Shown here one piece after another: positions 44,600 through 57,200 of a DNA stretch of 64,000 nt. Numbering within the stretch: the first letter of the stretch is position 1; each line of letters starts with the position of its first letter. Location: the NCBI GenBank assembly GCA_964019135.1, contig OZ025249.1, positions 7,366,039 through 7,430,038 on the forward strand, written 5' to 3'. Source of the stretch: Arenicola marina (lineage: Eukaryota; Annelida; Polychaeta; Arenicolidae). The position numbers were made by a program, and so were the translations under genes. The notes beneath the pieces were generated by a model that saw only the letters and a program-made list of their open reading frames with translations, was not told the DNA's origin and made no database searches.

Positions 44600-45312
44600 G
44601 CTGAGTGACGTCACATCCAGATAGCTATGCTGCGTGACGTCACATCCAGATACCGATGCTGCGTGACGTCACATCCAGATACCGATGCTGAGTGACGTCA
44701 CATCCAGATACCTATGCGGAGTGACGTCACATCCAGATACCGATGCTGAGTGACGTCACGTGCATATGCTTATGCTGAGTGACGTCACATCCAGATACTG
44801 ATGCTGAGTGACGTCACATCCAGATACCGACGCTGAGTGACGTCACATGCATATACCTATGCTGAGTGACGTCACATCTAAATACCGATGCTGAGTGACG
44901 TCACATGCATATACCTATGCTGAGTGACGTCACATCCAGATACCGACGCTGAGTGACGTCACATGCATATGCTTATGCTGAGTGACGTCACATCCAGATG
45001 CCGATGCTGAGTGACGTCACATGCATATGCCTATGCTGAGTGACGTCACATGCATATACCGATGCTGAGTGACGTCACATCCAGATACCGATGCTGAGTG
45101 ACGTCACATGCATATACCTATGCTGAGTGACGTCACATCCAGATACCGATGCTGAGTGACGTCACAGCCAGATACCTATGCTGGGTGACGTCACATCCAG
45201 ATACCGATGCTGAGTGACGTCACATCTAGATACCGATGCTGAGTGACGTCACATGCATATATCTATGCTGAGTTACGTCACATCCAGATACCTATGCTGA
45301 GTGACGTCACAT
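44600..45312. repeat. 29-bp minisatellite, 25 units with 24 perfect CRE sites (TGACGTCA)
   Basis: The unit is GCTGAGTGACGTCACATCC followed by AGATACCGAT, with a second type in which the variable part reads ATGCATATACCTAT. The palindrome TGACGTCA recurs every 29 bp from 44606 to 45302, with one unit altered to TTACGTCA. The two unit types alternate in places. The array ends 75 bp beyond the stop codon of the EF-hand gene and may be in its 3' UTR, since the nearest AATAAA on that strand is near 44474. Confidence 0.97.
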
Positions 45313-45386
45313 ACCGATGTACAACTGATATTAGTCAGGCGTAGTGCCGATACAGTCTGTTTTTGAAGCAATGAGATGAGGTTCTG

Positions 45387-47005
45387 TTACTGCGCGTTCC
45401 ACATCTTCACAAACTCCTCATATTGTAGTCGGCCATCTTGGTTGGCGTCATACGTCACAATGAGAGCCTCGATTTCGTCGTCATTGAAAGAGAGGTTCTT
45501 CAGGGCGTACCTGGCCTCATCCATGCTAATGTATCCGTCCTTATTGGAGTCAAACTCGTTGAAAATGCTCTGTAGCTCCCTCATTCTGAAAGACACGTAG
45601 AGTGGTATAATAAATGCATAATAAAGACACATTTTTCTGAATGACACATCCAACGCAGGTGACATGCAACCATGACAATAAATGCGCCCTCATACGCGCT
45701 GGAATTTGTTTTCTCCATCACATCCATGGTCCACGTAAAATGTTATGATGGCCAACTAGAATTAGGAGCTAATCGCAAACACCACCATGACGTACAACCC
45801 AGGTACATTAACATATACTCTGACATCACACTGTAAAATACCTTGAACCAAGAACCCGTCCTTCACGTTCTTAATGTGACTACGTTCAACATTGACACTG
45901 CGTGCTTTACCTATCTGCCTTCAAACCTTTCTCGCACCTCCACCCCCACCATAACTGAACGAGTCACATGACCTTGACTTTGGCTTTGGCTGTATATTCA
46001 GGATGCTTAAATCAGTTTTGGTCATATGGCGTAAATAAGAGAACGAAGGGAGAGTAGAACCATGTCCCCAGGGGTAACCCCCTACTCTTTGCGAAGAACG
46101 ACATACGATCTTTATCCTGCGACCACACAGACATGGCCACAGCGGGGCGCGAACCACCGACCCTCGTGCCGTTAGGCTGTCGGGTGGCCAGAACTCTCTA
46201 TGCGAGCGCTCTAACCCACAGAGCTATCGGGGCGGCCCCCCTTGTGCCTCGGGCCTGGTACTAGTGCTCCACCGCGCCACCAGGGGACACTTACTTGTCC
46301 TGCACCCGGAGGTAGAAGTCGACAAACTCCTCGTAGGAGAGTCTGCCGTCGTTGTTCTTGTCGCACATTCGGCACAGCTTGATGCTCTTCTCCTTGGGGA
46401 AGCCCAGCATGTCCTTCAGCACCTCGTGCGCCTCCTCGTAACTCACGTACCCGTTCCGGTCCGTGTCGTACTGCATGAAGATGTCGAAGATTTTCGCCTT
46501 GCTGTTGACAGGGGCGGGAGTAGAACAGTGTCAATATACTCCTGCTGTCCACAAGTTTGTTGGTTAAGGTAGCTTGTTAGTTTGTAATTTGAATGTTATT
46601 AATTGAAACTGAATATAAACACAGGGGCGCGTTGCTGGTTCTCTCGCGGTGTTTCCCGAGGTATTGCCCGAACAGAATTGATCCATTTACGTTATGACCT
46701 AATAAACCAATCTTGAGATATTTTTTTAATATACTGCACAATTTTATATATAAATATAATTTTTGTTATATTATAGTTCCTTTGTGAGTTTAATAATGCA
46801 ACATACACGCAACACAAATAACAAAAATATACAGCTCGCCCAGCCATCATGGCTTATAAGTAATTTCAAACTGAACACATAATGTTTGTATATATAAAAA
46901 TCACACGTATCGTTATATATAACTTCATTGCAAACTAAACAGAGAGGATCGCCAATTGACTCACGCGCCAGCGGAGAGGTTCTTGGTGACGGGTTTGAAC
47001 GACAT
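45387..47005 (-). CDS. Calmodulin-like protein with four EF-hands, 3 exons, complete
   Basis: Exons 47005-46965, 46501-46295 and 45585-45387 join in phase 2 at GTGAGT and GTAAGT donors to give 148 aa, the length of calmodulin. It starts MSFKPVTKNLSAGAKAKIFD and ends EEFVKMWNAQ. The four 12-residue loops are at 26-37 (DTDRNGYVSYEE), 61-72 (DKNNDGRLSYEE), 95-106 (DSNKDGYISMDE) and 129-140 (DANQDGRLQYEE). All have Asp at 1, Gly at 6 and Glu at 12, so all four should bind calcium. The sequence is clearly not calmodulin itself; it is one of the calmodulin-like sensors or buffers, and I cannot name the partner. The first exon holds only 41 coding bases but fits exactly in start, phase and donor. 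The CRE-rich array lies just downstream. Confidence 0.92.
46130..46240 (-). mobile_element. tRNA-like SINE in an EF-hand gene intron
   Basis: On the minus strand GATAGCTCTGTGGGTTAGAG is a strong A box and GTGGTTCGCGCCCCGC a strong B box about 50 bp later, more than a normal tRNA allows. A unique tail follows toward 46000. This fits a tRNA-derived SINE in intron 2, in the same orientation as the gene. Confidence 0.6.
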
Positions 47006-48027
47006 GGTTGTTGTTGGAGGCCCAGATTCTCCGATGCGAAACTGGGTCAAGGGCGGTCAAAAGTCAGTGACGTCAAAGGTCGTGACCTTGTGTATGACCT
47101 TCCAAACAAGTGAACGGCCTGCTTTCTGGTATCAGCTATATAAATCAGCCCTGAAATGAACATACAAGTCGAACATCTTTACGTTTTGCAGGCCCATGAC
47201 ATCACAGGTCACTGGTAAATTTGACACAACGTTTTTTTTTATATAAACAATATTTAGTCATTATTGGCAGACAGTACAACATATTATGTTAATGCCTGTC
47301 ATGGAATTCGGAATGTGATGTCTGCAACGATGTTTCTTAATATCTGGGATCACGTCGCGACTGGCTCCCTGGTTCCCTGGTTACCTGGCCATGGTGAGTT
47401 TCATAATGCTGTGCTTGTCACTATCTTATGACAGTATTTGACTACATGATAAAAGACCCACTTCATCTTCTGACACTGTGATAAGTAATTCGTACCGAAT
47501 AACGAGTGGTGAAAGGGGGAAAAGGGGGGAAAGGGGGATTCGATTCGGGGAAATTCATGAGCTGCCCGAGAGGCTGACGGCCGGAAGGGGAGGGGGGGGG
47601 GGGCTGGTGGTGGTGCGAATAACTGACTACACAAACAGGGAGGAGGGGCTATCCACAGCAGTGTAGTCTACACAACATAAAAAGTACAACACGTGCTGGG
47701 GTTGTGGGGGGGGGGGGGCGTCCTGGACCCCCTCCTGGATTGCGTAATGCTACAGTAACGAGAGGAGGCGTGAACCACCATCTATGCGACATGCCGCGGA
47801 GTATGAGCAGGAATCTAGGCTGTACCGACAGACCTATTGGTGCAGGTATTAAGCCAGCCATTTTGTCAGCCGGGCCAAACGAGTTGACCCATTTTGCCTG
47901 ACGTTGTCACTCAATGCACCCGGGTCCCATTCAATAGATCTACACCTCTTGCGTAGTTCCAGCACTGTCGCCAGTGGACGATCAATGTCTGCTTGGAGGT
48001 GGTTACAGAGCGGGCGCCACTCTACCG

Positions 48028-48120
48028 GCGCCAGTCTGCTGGCCCGGCCCGGCCCGGCCCGGCCACTGGCCACTGGCCCAGCCCGGCCACCCCCGGCCCG
48101 GCCACCGGCCTGGCCACCGG
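48028..48120. repeat. GGCCCGGCC/GGCCACTGGCC repeats
   Basis: A short, almost pure G+C tract made of 5- and 9-bp units in a CpG-rich block. Confidence 0.85.
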
Positions 48121-49493
48121 AAAGCAAGTTATTGGCTCAGCGAGGACCCCTTTATTCACAATCTCGCTCGTCACTGCCTCGCGCGGGAGAAGAAAAGTGA
48201 AAGAAAGGCATCAATAACTTTGACTAGTTTACTGTTGTTTGGCAACCACGGTCACGTGACGCTAGTCCGCCCACCCCGCTGTGATCAGATCGCCACTCTC
48301 CCGCCCCCTCCACCCCGCCCGCGCAGTCAGAGACCGCTCCCCACCCCCCTCCCCCTCGTCACCCCCCATTACCATTACCTCAGAGGGTCTGTAAATACTG
48401 GGCGCCGCGGCCCGTGGACTGCTATGTGACTTTCCATACGGTCGCCAGGTCTGCGAGGCGCATATTGGAGGACTGTCCTGGTACGGAACCTCGACTCTTG
48501 AACTCATAACGAGAACAGCGATCAATGTATCCACACGAGCGAAATGTACATGTTTCTACGGGAGTGAAATGAACATATCGTGTCGGGATTGTCGAAGGTC
48601 GAGTTCTTAGGGAATTATTATAACGTAAGCCGATTGGCGCACCTTCCTAAGTAAATTGTTGTGGCTCTAAGCGGATCTGTGGGTGCGATAAGGCTGTAGA
48701 CCACCGACCCTATTGGTTACAATGGGCTATCTGGTGGCAGGGACCGTCTAAACCACCCCACTCTAGGCCACCACAGGCCGGTATCGCAAGGATACGGATA
48801 GCACAGTGGTTGCCTGGATAGCACGGCCAGCGGTGTACCCAAGAACCAAGGTACGTGTTTACTTTATGACACTGTACACGGTCACCCGTGTGCTGCCGTT
48901 GTCAATGATGGTTTACGGCACAGAGTGTAAAACTGCGGCAGGTCAACATTCTGCCAGTACCCGCTCCAATCAACCCAGCTCTTTATGGAGAATTTTTGGA
49001 AGAATCGAATTCAAACTCCCCCCCCCACCCTTTCCACAGGCACTTGAATCATGGGGGGGGGGGTCCTCTTCTTTATATCTATAATAAACACAAGGTAAGC
49101 AACTTCCAACAGCAGACTCCGAAAAGCTCACTATTTCGAGTTCATTTATAAACTTATATTTTAATACTTCACCATAATACTACTACACTAATACTACAAT
49201 AATACTACAATAATACGCCCCGCATCCGTCAATAAATAGGTTAATTTATTGCTTCTCTCCCAACATCACACTAGAATGTGCGGACCCGTTTGTCAAAATC
49301 AAGCGTGCTAGATATGTTACAGCTTATCATTTGCGACCAAGATATCACATATTATATATAAGTATCTTTCCTTACACTGTGTTCATTTGGAACAATGACT
49401 TTATTGTAACCTTCACACAGGGGAATAGCAAATTGATCTCACTGGTCTGCCCCGAAAGGGCTCAGCCTCGGAGAGCATTAGCCCAGCTCCATT

Positions 49494-49568
49494 ACCCCGG
49501 CCACATAACCCCGGCTACATTACCCCGGCTACATTACCCCGGGGCACATTACTCCGGCTACATTATAT
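49494..49568. repeat. 15-bp repeats (ATTACCCCGGCTACA)
   Basis: Five or six slightly diverged units. Confidence 0.8.
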
Positions 49569-51219
49569 TGATCAGTGCACACCGCTCAGTCTGTTGGGAG
49601 TCGGTCGCCACATCACAGCCTTCAGTATGTGTTTCTAGGTCCCAAGTATTTGTCTCCACCACCCTAACTCGTGCTTGCTCTGCCCTCCCCCCCCCCCCGC
49701 TTTCCATCTCCTCCCCCCCCCCTCTCTCTTTCGGACATGATTCTATATCATCCTATCATATACATGGAGAAACTGTCGCCAAGGTTTCGTCGTTCGGTTT
49801 TTTCGGATATGACGACACAGAGTCAAGGCGAGCGGTGTGACTGCTGGATCAGTCCGGGGGGTCTCCGGGCAGCCTCAGGTGTCAACGCCGAGAGGGTGGG
49901 GGGGGGGGGGCGGAGGTGTGGGTGGAGGTGGCGGAGGGGGTAGGTGGGATGCGGGGGGGATAATTGACGTTTTCTTGCTCTTTGACCGCGGCCTCTTTAT
50001 GTCACTCGGTGTTTAGTACTTCATGCAATATGCATGCGAGAGCCGAGGGGAGGGAGGGGGAGGAGAGGGGGAGGAGAGGGGCAGTGAGGGGATCTTCATG
50101 CCTTGATTGTGGCCAGTTCAGGGATCAATCGGTCCTGGTACACACAGACCACAGCTCTTCACGCCGGCTACATTGGCCGCCCGGTGACAAATGTCTTCTC
50201 AATGACAGCGACTTCTTGGCTTTATTCATACAATCTCCTCCGATTAATGATTCCAATTATACATTTTGTGCGCATTGCCATTGCGCATTGGCCAAAGGAA
50301 CATTAGAATAGCAGAGCAGAGCCGCCCCTTCCACCGCGATTGTCCGGGCGTTGAATCGTTTTCACCGAATGGTTATTTCGCTGTTCGCGCAGCCCCACCC
50401 CCCCCCCCCCTCCCCTCCCCATGCTCAAACACAGGACATGAGGTATCGGTTTCCCAGTAGGGAGAGAGTAGGTAATGAACTGACCCGTCTACCTGGCCCG
50501 CTGACACACCGTGTTGTTTACATGGAGCACTGTATACAACACGCCAGATGTAATGTACATGCAACCGAACCACGAGGGGGAAATAGACACCAGCAAATCG
50601 ATGTGGCATAAGAACCAATGTTAGTCAGCTGTCCCTCAAGCCCGCCAGTCACCCAATAGAAAAGGTGAACGCTTACATTGATGTCCCTCGCTCCCAATGT
50701 ATGAAAATAATCCACGTTCGTTTATCCGTTTACTTATATCACAGAACATTTTTTTAAAGAAAAATATCTATACCCCGTCTGCCCCCCACCCCCAACCATG
50801 GTGTCTATACGTGAGCTGGCGTATAAAACCAAAGCCCAATGACTGGGATACATAATACATAACATGTAAAGAATATCATATTATGTGCAGTATATAATCG
50901 TCTGTTTTCTCGTTCACCAGAGCGACCGTCGCGCCACCTGGCGAGACGCCCCGGCAGTGACACCGAGATCAAAGAGCATCGCCGCCGCCGCCATTGTAAC
51001 GCCATACGGATACCCCCCCCCCTCCATCACCCCCCTCCCCCCCCCCCCCCCCCTCAGCAGGGGACCCATCCCCACAGACCCGGCTCACCTCCTGGATTAA
51101 TCGCCCGCCAACCTCCTCCCCCAATGGAATACATCAGCCCCACGGGATAACGCTCCGGATCCAAGTGATCATCACCCTCCCGCCGCCGCTGCTACCGGAC
51201 GCCCGAGTGATCCGGAAGG

Positions 51220-54200
51220 ATGGCGATGAACTACGTGGGGAGCATCTCAATCCTGGACCGGGGGGACGCCCCGGCCCAGGCGGTCATCGACCGGAACGCC
51301 CGCTCCCTGGCCCAGAGGGTGGCGGACGAGACAAAGGAGGAGCTCGCCAAGGTGCTCCAGAGAGTCGACCACGTGAGTGTTCCCATGGCGACGCCGCCAA
51401 GGTCATGCGCAATAGATCTCACAACAGCTCGGACTATCTCACAATAGCTCAGACTCTTATCTCACAATAGCTCAGACTATCTCACAATAGCTCAGACTAT
51501 CTCACAATAGCTCAGACTCTATCTCACAATAGCTCAGACTCTATCTCACAATAGCTCAGACTCTATCTCACAATAGCTCAGACTATCTCACAATAGCTCA
51601 GACTCTATCTCACAATAGCTCAGACTCTATCTCACAATAGCTCAGACTCTATCTCACAATAGCTCAGACTATCTCACAATAGCTCAGACTATCTCACAAC
51701 ACCTCGGACCATCTCACAATAGCTCAGACTCTTATCTCACAATAGCTCAGACTATCTCACAATAGCTCAGACTATCTCACAATAGCTCAGCGGCATAACA
51801 AAGACCAGATTTGTTTCAATAACTCTGACCCGAATCTCACAATAGGTAAGACTCTATCTCATAATAGCTCAGACTATCTCACAATATATCAGACTTTATC
51901 TCACAATAACTCAGCGGCATAATCCCAGATGTGGGTTTCAATGACTGTGACCCGAGTCTCACACAAGCTCAGACTATCTCTCAGTAACTCAGACTCTATC
52001 TCACAACAGCTGAGACTATCTCTCGATAGATCAGACTCTATCTCACAACAGCTCATGGTCTATCAAACAATAACTCAGATTCTATCTCACAATAGCTCAG
52101 ACTCTATGGTGCTAATCCGATTTGTCCCTGGTCCTCGGCACCCAACAAAGACCATTACAGCGAATGGCTCCCTCTAGTGAGGCAATTCGTAGTTAACTGA
52201 TGAATTGAGCCATTTTGCAACAACAGTTTAACAGTTGATGCCGTCAGATGCAGGCATATGGTACCCTGTCTTCGTAACAAATCATTTATCCGTTTGACAT
52301 GTCTTATCCAAACCCGCTTCAGCTTGTCACAATGCGCCGGGAAACTTAACACCACACACGCCGAGTTGCGCCAGCAGACCCGGACTCCCGTGATATCAAA
52401 CCGGCGTCAAACAATCTAATCGATTTCAATATAAACTGCAACTGGTTCAACGCACCTTTACATGTTTTGAAGACACAGCGAGGTTCACACGAGACTTACC
52501 CTCTTAAACTCGCCACTGCCAACCCGCTATCCTACTCACGCCGTGCTCACCTCCTTAAATACGTACGATTTGAAATATACCTCGAAGGCTCCCTATGCCA
52601 TTGATCGCATTGTTGATTTTCAGGGCCATTTTCAGAAATCGACCACTGCTGTATTATATATTTCAATATTATCTGTGAACTTATCTGAACGTACGTCAGA
52701 AGGCGCGGGGGGGGGGGGGGGGGGGGCGGAGATAGGGCGGGGTAGGGCTAAAGGATTTCTTCATGACACCGGTTGAGCTTGGAGGGTTGGGGGGACTAAA
52801 TAAGCTTTGCATGTCAATGAAGGTGAGGTGGTAGGGTGGGGGGGGGGAGGGGTAAATGGGCTCTGTGTGACCATGTGGGTGAGGGGGTAGGGTGGGGGTA
52901 AATGGGCTCTGTGTGACCGTGTGGGTGAGGGGGTAGGGTGGGGGTCCATGGGCTCTGTGTGATGGTGCGGGTGAGGGGGTAGGGTGGGGTAAATGGGCTC
53001 TGTGTGACCGTGTGGGTGATGGGGGTAGGGTGGGGGTATATGGGCTCTGTGTGACCGTGTGGGTGAGGGGTTAGGGTGGGGGTATATGGGCTCTGTGTGA
53101 CCGTGTGGGTGAGGGGTTAGGATGGGGGTATATGGGCTCTGTGTGACCGTGTGGGTGAGGGGGTAGGGTGGGGGTATATGGGCTCTGTGTGACCGTGTGG
53201 GTGTGGGGGTAGGGTGGGGGTATATGGGCTCTGTGTGACCGTGTGGGTGAGGGGTTAGGATGGGGGTATATGGGCTCTGTGTGACCGTGTGGGTGAGGGG
53301 GTAGGGTGGGGGTATATGGGCTCTGTGTGACCGTGTGGGTGATGGGGTAGGGTGGGGGTATATGGGCTCTGTGTGACCGTGTGGGTGTGGGGTTAGGAAT
53401 GGGGGTATATGGGCTCTGTGTAACCGTGTGGGTGAGGGGTTAGGGTGAGGGTCCATGGGCTCTGTGTGATGGTGCGGGTGAGGGGGTAGGGTGGGGGTAA
53501 AAGGGCTGTGTGTGACCGTGTGGGTGAGGGGGTAGGGTGGGGGTAAAAGGGCTGTGTATGTCAGTATAGGTCAGTTGGCGCGGTGCGATAGAGGATATCT
53601 GTGTGCTGGTGAAGGTGGTGGTGGGAAAGGGGGTAAAGGAATTATGTATGCCGGTGGAGAGGAAAAGGTTGGTGTGGGGGGGAGAATAGTTGTAGCAGTG
53701 GAGGTGAGTTGGCTTGGGGTTGGAGAGGGGGGGGGGATAAAGGACTTCTCTTTGTGAGTGTAGGTGAGGTGGTTGGGTTGGGGGCTGCGGGTGTCTATAT
53801 TAGAGTATGGGTGGTGGTTGGGTTGGGGGTGAAGGGTATCTCTATGGAGTATGGGGTGGGGGGGGGTTGGGGGGGGGGGTCAAGGGTGTCAATGTTAGAG
53901 TATGGGGGGGTGGTGGAGGCTGGCCAAAGGACCTTTCCATGACACTGAACATAATGTCGCCCCCAATCAATGCGTGGTATAGATGTCGGTTTCGGCCTTG
54001 ATCATTTTAAAATCGATCTTGTCCGCATCCCAAATTACCGGTGTGGCTCATTCAACAAAGTCAGCTACCAGGGCATCGTTATCAAGGCAGCTTTGGTCTT
54101 CGCTACCGTTCGTTGTTTGTGTGATATACGATTTCATTTAACGATGAGGTGTCTTTTGAAAAAAATCGATGAAATGCGTAATAACTTTATCAGCAATTGT

Positions 54201-57200
54201 ATCCATATTGCTGTGCTGATACACAATGTGTCCTGGTCCAGTGCGGGACCCAGCCTTTGGTCAACAGGTGACGAACCCGTTGCACAGCAACAGGCCACCG
54301 GTTTACACTCCTGAGACCGTCTCAAGCTTTCATCTCATTGTCCCATGTGTGCAAAAAGGTGGCATGGTACCTCAATCCAATTCTAGTCTCTTTGACACCT
54401 ATGCCAGTTTGCGATATATCTCAAGACTGGGATGCAGCTAAATATAAATTGCCCATCCCACTGTCCTAACTACACGATTTAATCTTTCATACAACAAACC
54501 CACCACGTATACCGTCACCACCCCCACACCCACACCCCACGTATATCGACACCACCCCACACCCACACCCCACGTATATCGACACCACCCAGACCCACAC
54601 CCCACGTATATCGACACCACCCCACACCCACACCCCACGTATATCGACACCACCCCACACCCACACCCCACGTATATCGACACCACCCCACACCCACACC
54701 CCACGTATATCGACACCCCCCCACACCCACACCCCACGTATATCGACACCACCCCACACCCACACCCCACGTATATCGACACCACCCCACACCCACACCC
54801 ACGTACTACCCGCACCCTCCATCCCCCACCCCCACATACTATCCAACATGTCCTGTCCCAACACTGGAGCAATATGTTACGCTATGCATACCCAACAGTC
54901 ACATGGACTCTTCGTTGACCCTAGAATGTTTGGTGGGTGCGGGAGGTTAATCTACGTGAAATCGACGTATTGTTGTGACACCGACCGACCTCCCCCCCCC
55001 CCCACCGCACACACACACCCCTCCTTAAAACCCGACTTCTTGATTCGGATATCACGTGCTCTCCCTGCCACATAAACGACAGTACGAACTTGATTTGATT
55101 TATACAACGTCAGACTTAGGCGCCACCATGTTATGTGTTTAGTTTACCATCACACAGGCCGTTATTCGAAGGTCAAGAACAAGCAGGTGACCCCATAACA
55201 TCCCATAACATCCCATAACACCAGCCGATGATGTCCATAAATGGCTTGTACTTGGTGAGTTATGATAATATATCTACATAAATACGCTCAATATATTGAG
55301 AAATCTATTGATCTATTGGAAACACAACTAAAAGGTATCACACCAGTAACGATCTACCCAGTGGACTGTATAATATTGCAGCAATGGTTTGGGTAGTCAG
55401 TGACGTCACGAGGGTCACGAGGGTCCCGTGGTCACGTGACTGGGGGTTCACCGGGGCTTTTTTGCTCTCTCCAATGGAGAGTTCAGACTCCGGAAAACGG
55501 GCCGAAAAATGCGGATGACATCGGTATGTGGGTCTGCAGCGCAGCCAACCGACCGAACTAAGGAACTGCCCTCTGCCTCTGCTGAGGCACCATAGAGACT
55601 GCCTGGATATGTGCAGTAAATCTGCCGGTTTGTTTATGATATTTATCACAGGTTATGGTCTAGATAACGTCGATGCCTTGACCTGGCCGGCTTGGTCTAT
55701 GCCTTGACCTGGCCGGCTTGGTCTATGCCTTGACCTGTCCGGCTTGGTCTATGCCTTGACCTGTCCGGCTTGGTCTATGCCTTGACCTGGCCGGCTTGGT
55801 CTATGCCTTGACCTGGCCGGCTTGGTCTATGCCTTGACCTGTCCGGCTTGGTCTATGCCTTGACCTGGCCGGCTTGGTCTATGCCTTGACCTGTCCGGCT
55901 TGGTCTATGCCTTGACCTGCCGGCTTGGTCTATGCCTTGACCTGGCCGGCTTGGTCTATGCCTTGACCTGTCCGCTTGGGGTATGCCTTGACCTGTCCGG
56001 CTTGGTCTATGCCTTGACCTGTTCGGCTTGGTCTATGCCTTGACCTGTCCGGCTTGGTCTATGCCTTGACCTGGCGGCTTGGCCTATGCCTTGACCTGGC
56101 CGGCTTGGTCTATGCTTGACCTGGCCGGCTTGGTCTATGCCTTGACCTGTCCGGCTTGGTCTATGCCTTGACCTGTCCGGCTTGGTCTATGCCTTGACCT
56201 GTCCGGCTTGGTCTATGCCTTGACCTGGCCGGCTTGGCCTATGCCTTGACCTGGCCGGCTTGGCCTATGGCTTGACCTGGCCGGCTTGGTCTATGCCTTG
56301 GACCTGGCCGGCTTGGTCTATGCCTTGACCTGGCCGGCTTGGTCTATGCCTTGACCTGTCCGGCTTGGTCTATGCCTTGACCTGTCCGGCTTGGTCTATG
56401 CCTTGACCTGTCCGGCTTGGTCTATGCCTTGACCTGGCCGGCTTGGCCTATGGCTTGACCTGGCCGGCTTGGTCTATGCCTTGACCTGGCCGGCTTGGTC
56501 TATGCCTTGACCTGGCCGGCTTGGTCTATGCCTTGACCTGGCCGGCGTGATCATTGCTTGTGCTGATTCGTTTACAAAATCATTCATTTTATTATCCCAT
56601 ATGATTAATTCACCCAGTGTAGCCGATACCTGACCTCGGATGACACAAAACACCAGTTCATCTAAGTCCTTGACCTGGAATCGTACATTTGAAACGGCGG
56701 ATATATTCGGCCCCGGCGGTTCCTAACTTACAGGGCCCTGCACAAGGAAGGAGGGGGGGGGGGGCGACATGACATGGCTGGTTGTTCTTGAAAAGAACCC
56801 TTAAACACGTAAGGTTACCTCGCCTCAATGCGATGGGCAAATGTCGAAAGGGGCCATGTCCCGGGGGTAGCTAGCCCCAAATATGCCCTAACAGGCGGTA
56901 TCATGTGCAAAAGACACATGGGTGAGATCGACAGACCATGGCAGAGAAATGGCATCAAGACATTATAAACTAATAGGCCTTATCCGTGCGATAAAATGAA
57001 AGACTATATACTGCATGAGAACCCTCCTACACCCGAACCAAACAAAAAATGTATGGATAATATCCCTATTCCAAAACCCAGTACCCCCCCCCCCCTACAC
57101 CCCACCCCGCGCTCACACACTTTGGTCCTATCTGTTGGCCGGGTACGACGGAATACAACTTGTCAGGCAGTAGCGGATCACTTTCGTCTAAGGATTGATT

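Larger units (their letters stand above)
47006..51219. other. Divergent intergenic region
   Basis: It lies between the starts of the EF-hand gene (-) and the gene at 51220 (+). It has GC-rich, CpG-rich blocks at 48020-48520 and 50900-51200, poly-C and poly-G tracts, and short repeats. Several overlapping open frames in the GC-rich blocks look like shadows of base composition. I see no supported exon. Confidence 0.5.

Noticed and set aside
44600-45312. CRISPR-like array of repeated palindromes
   Set aside because: The intervals between palindromes are themselves repeats of two types, not unique spacers, and the context is eukaryotic.
45387-46552. Two separate single-exon calcium-binding proteins
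   Set aside because: The pieces at 45387-45585 and 46295-46501 fit by phase with each other and with a 41-base first exon at 46965-47005, giving one 148-residue four-EF-hand protein.
47850-48530. Overlapping open frames in a GC-rich block
   Set aside because: Frames on both strands are open because the sequence is G+C-rich and repetitive. No conserved motif or splice pattern.
52761-53456. 231-codon minus-strand frame rich in Pro, Thr and His
   Set aside because: Produced by the G/T-rich minisatellite of about 48 bp.
54438-54872. Minus-strand frames with Gly/Val/Trp/Cys repeats
   Set aside because: Produced by the 33-bp minisatellite; no flanking exon structure.
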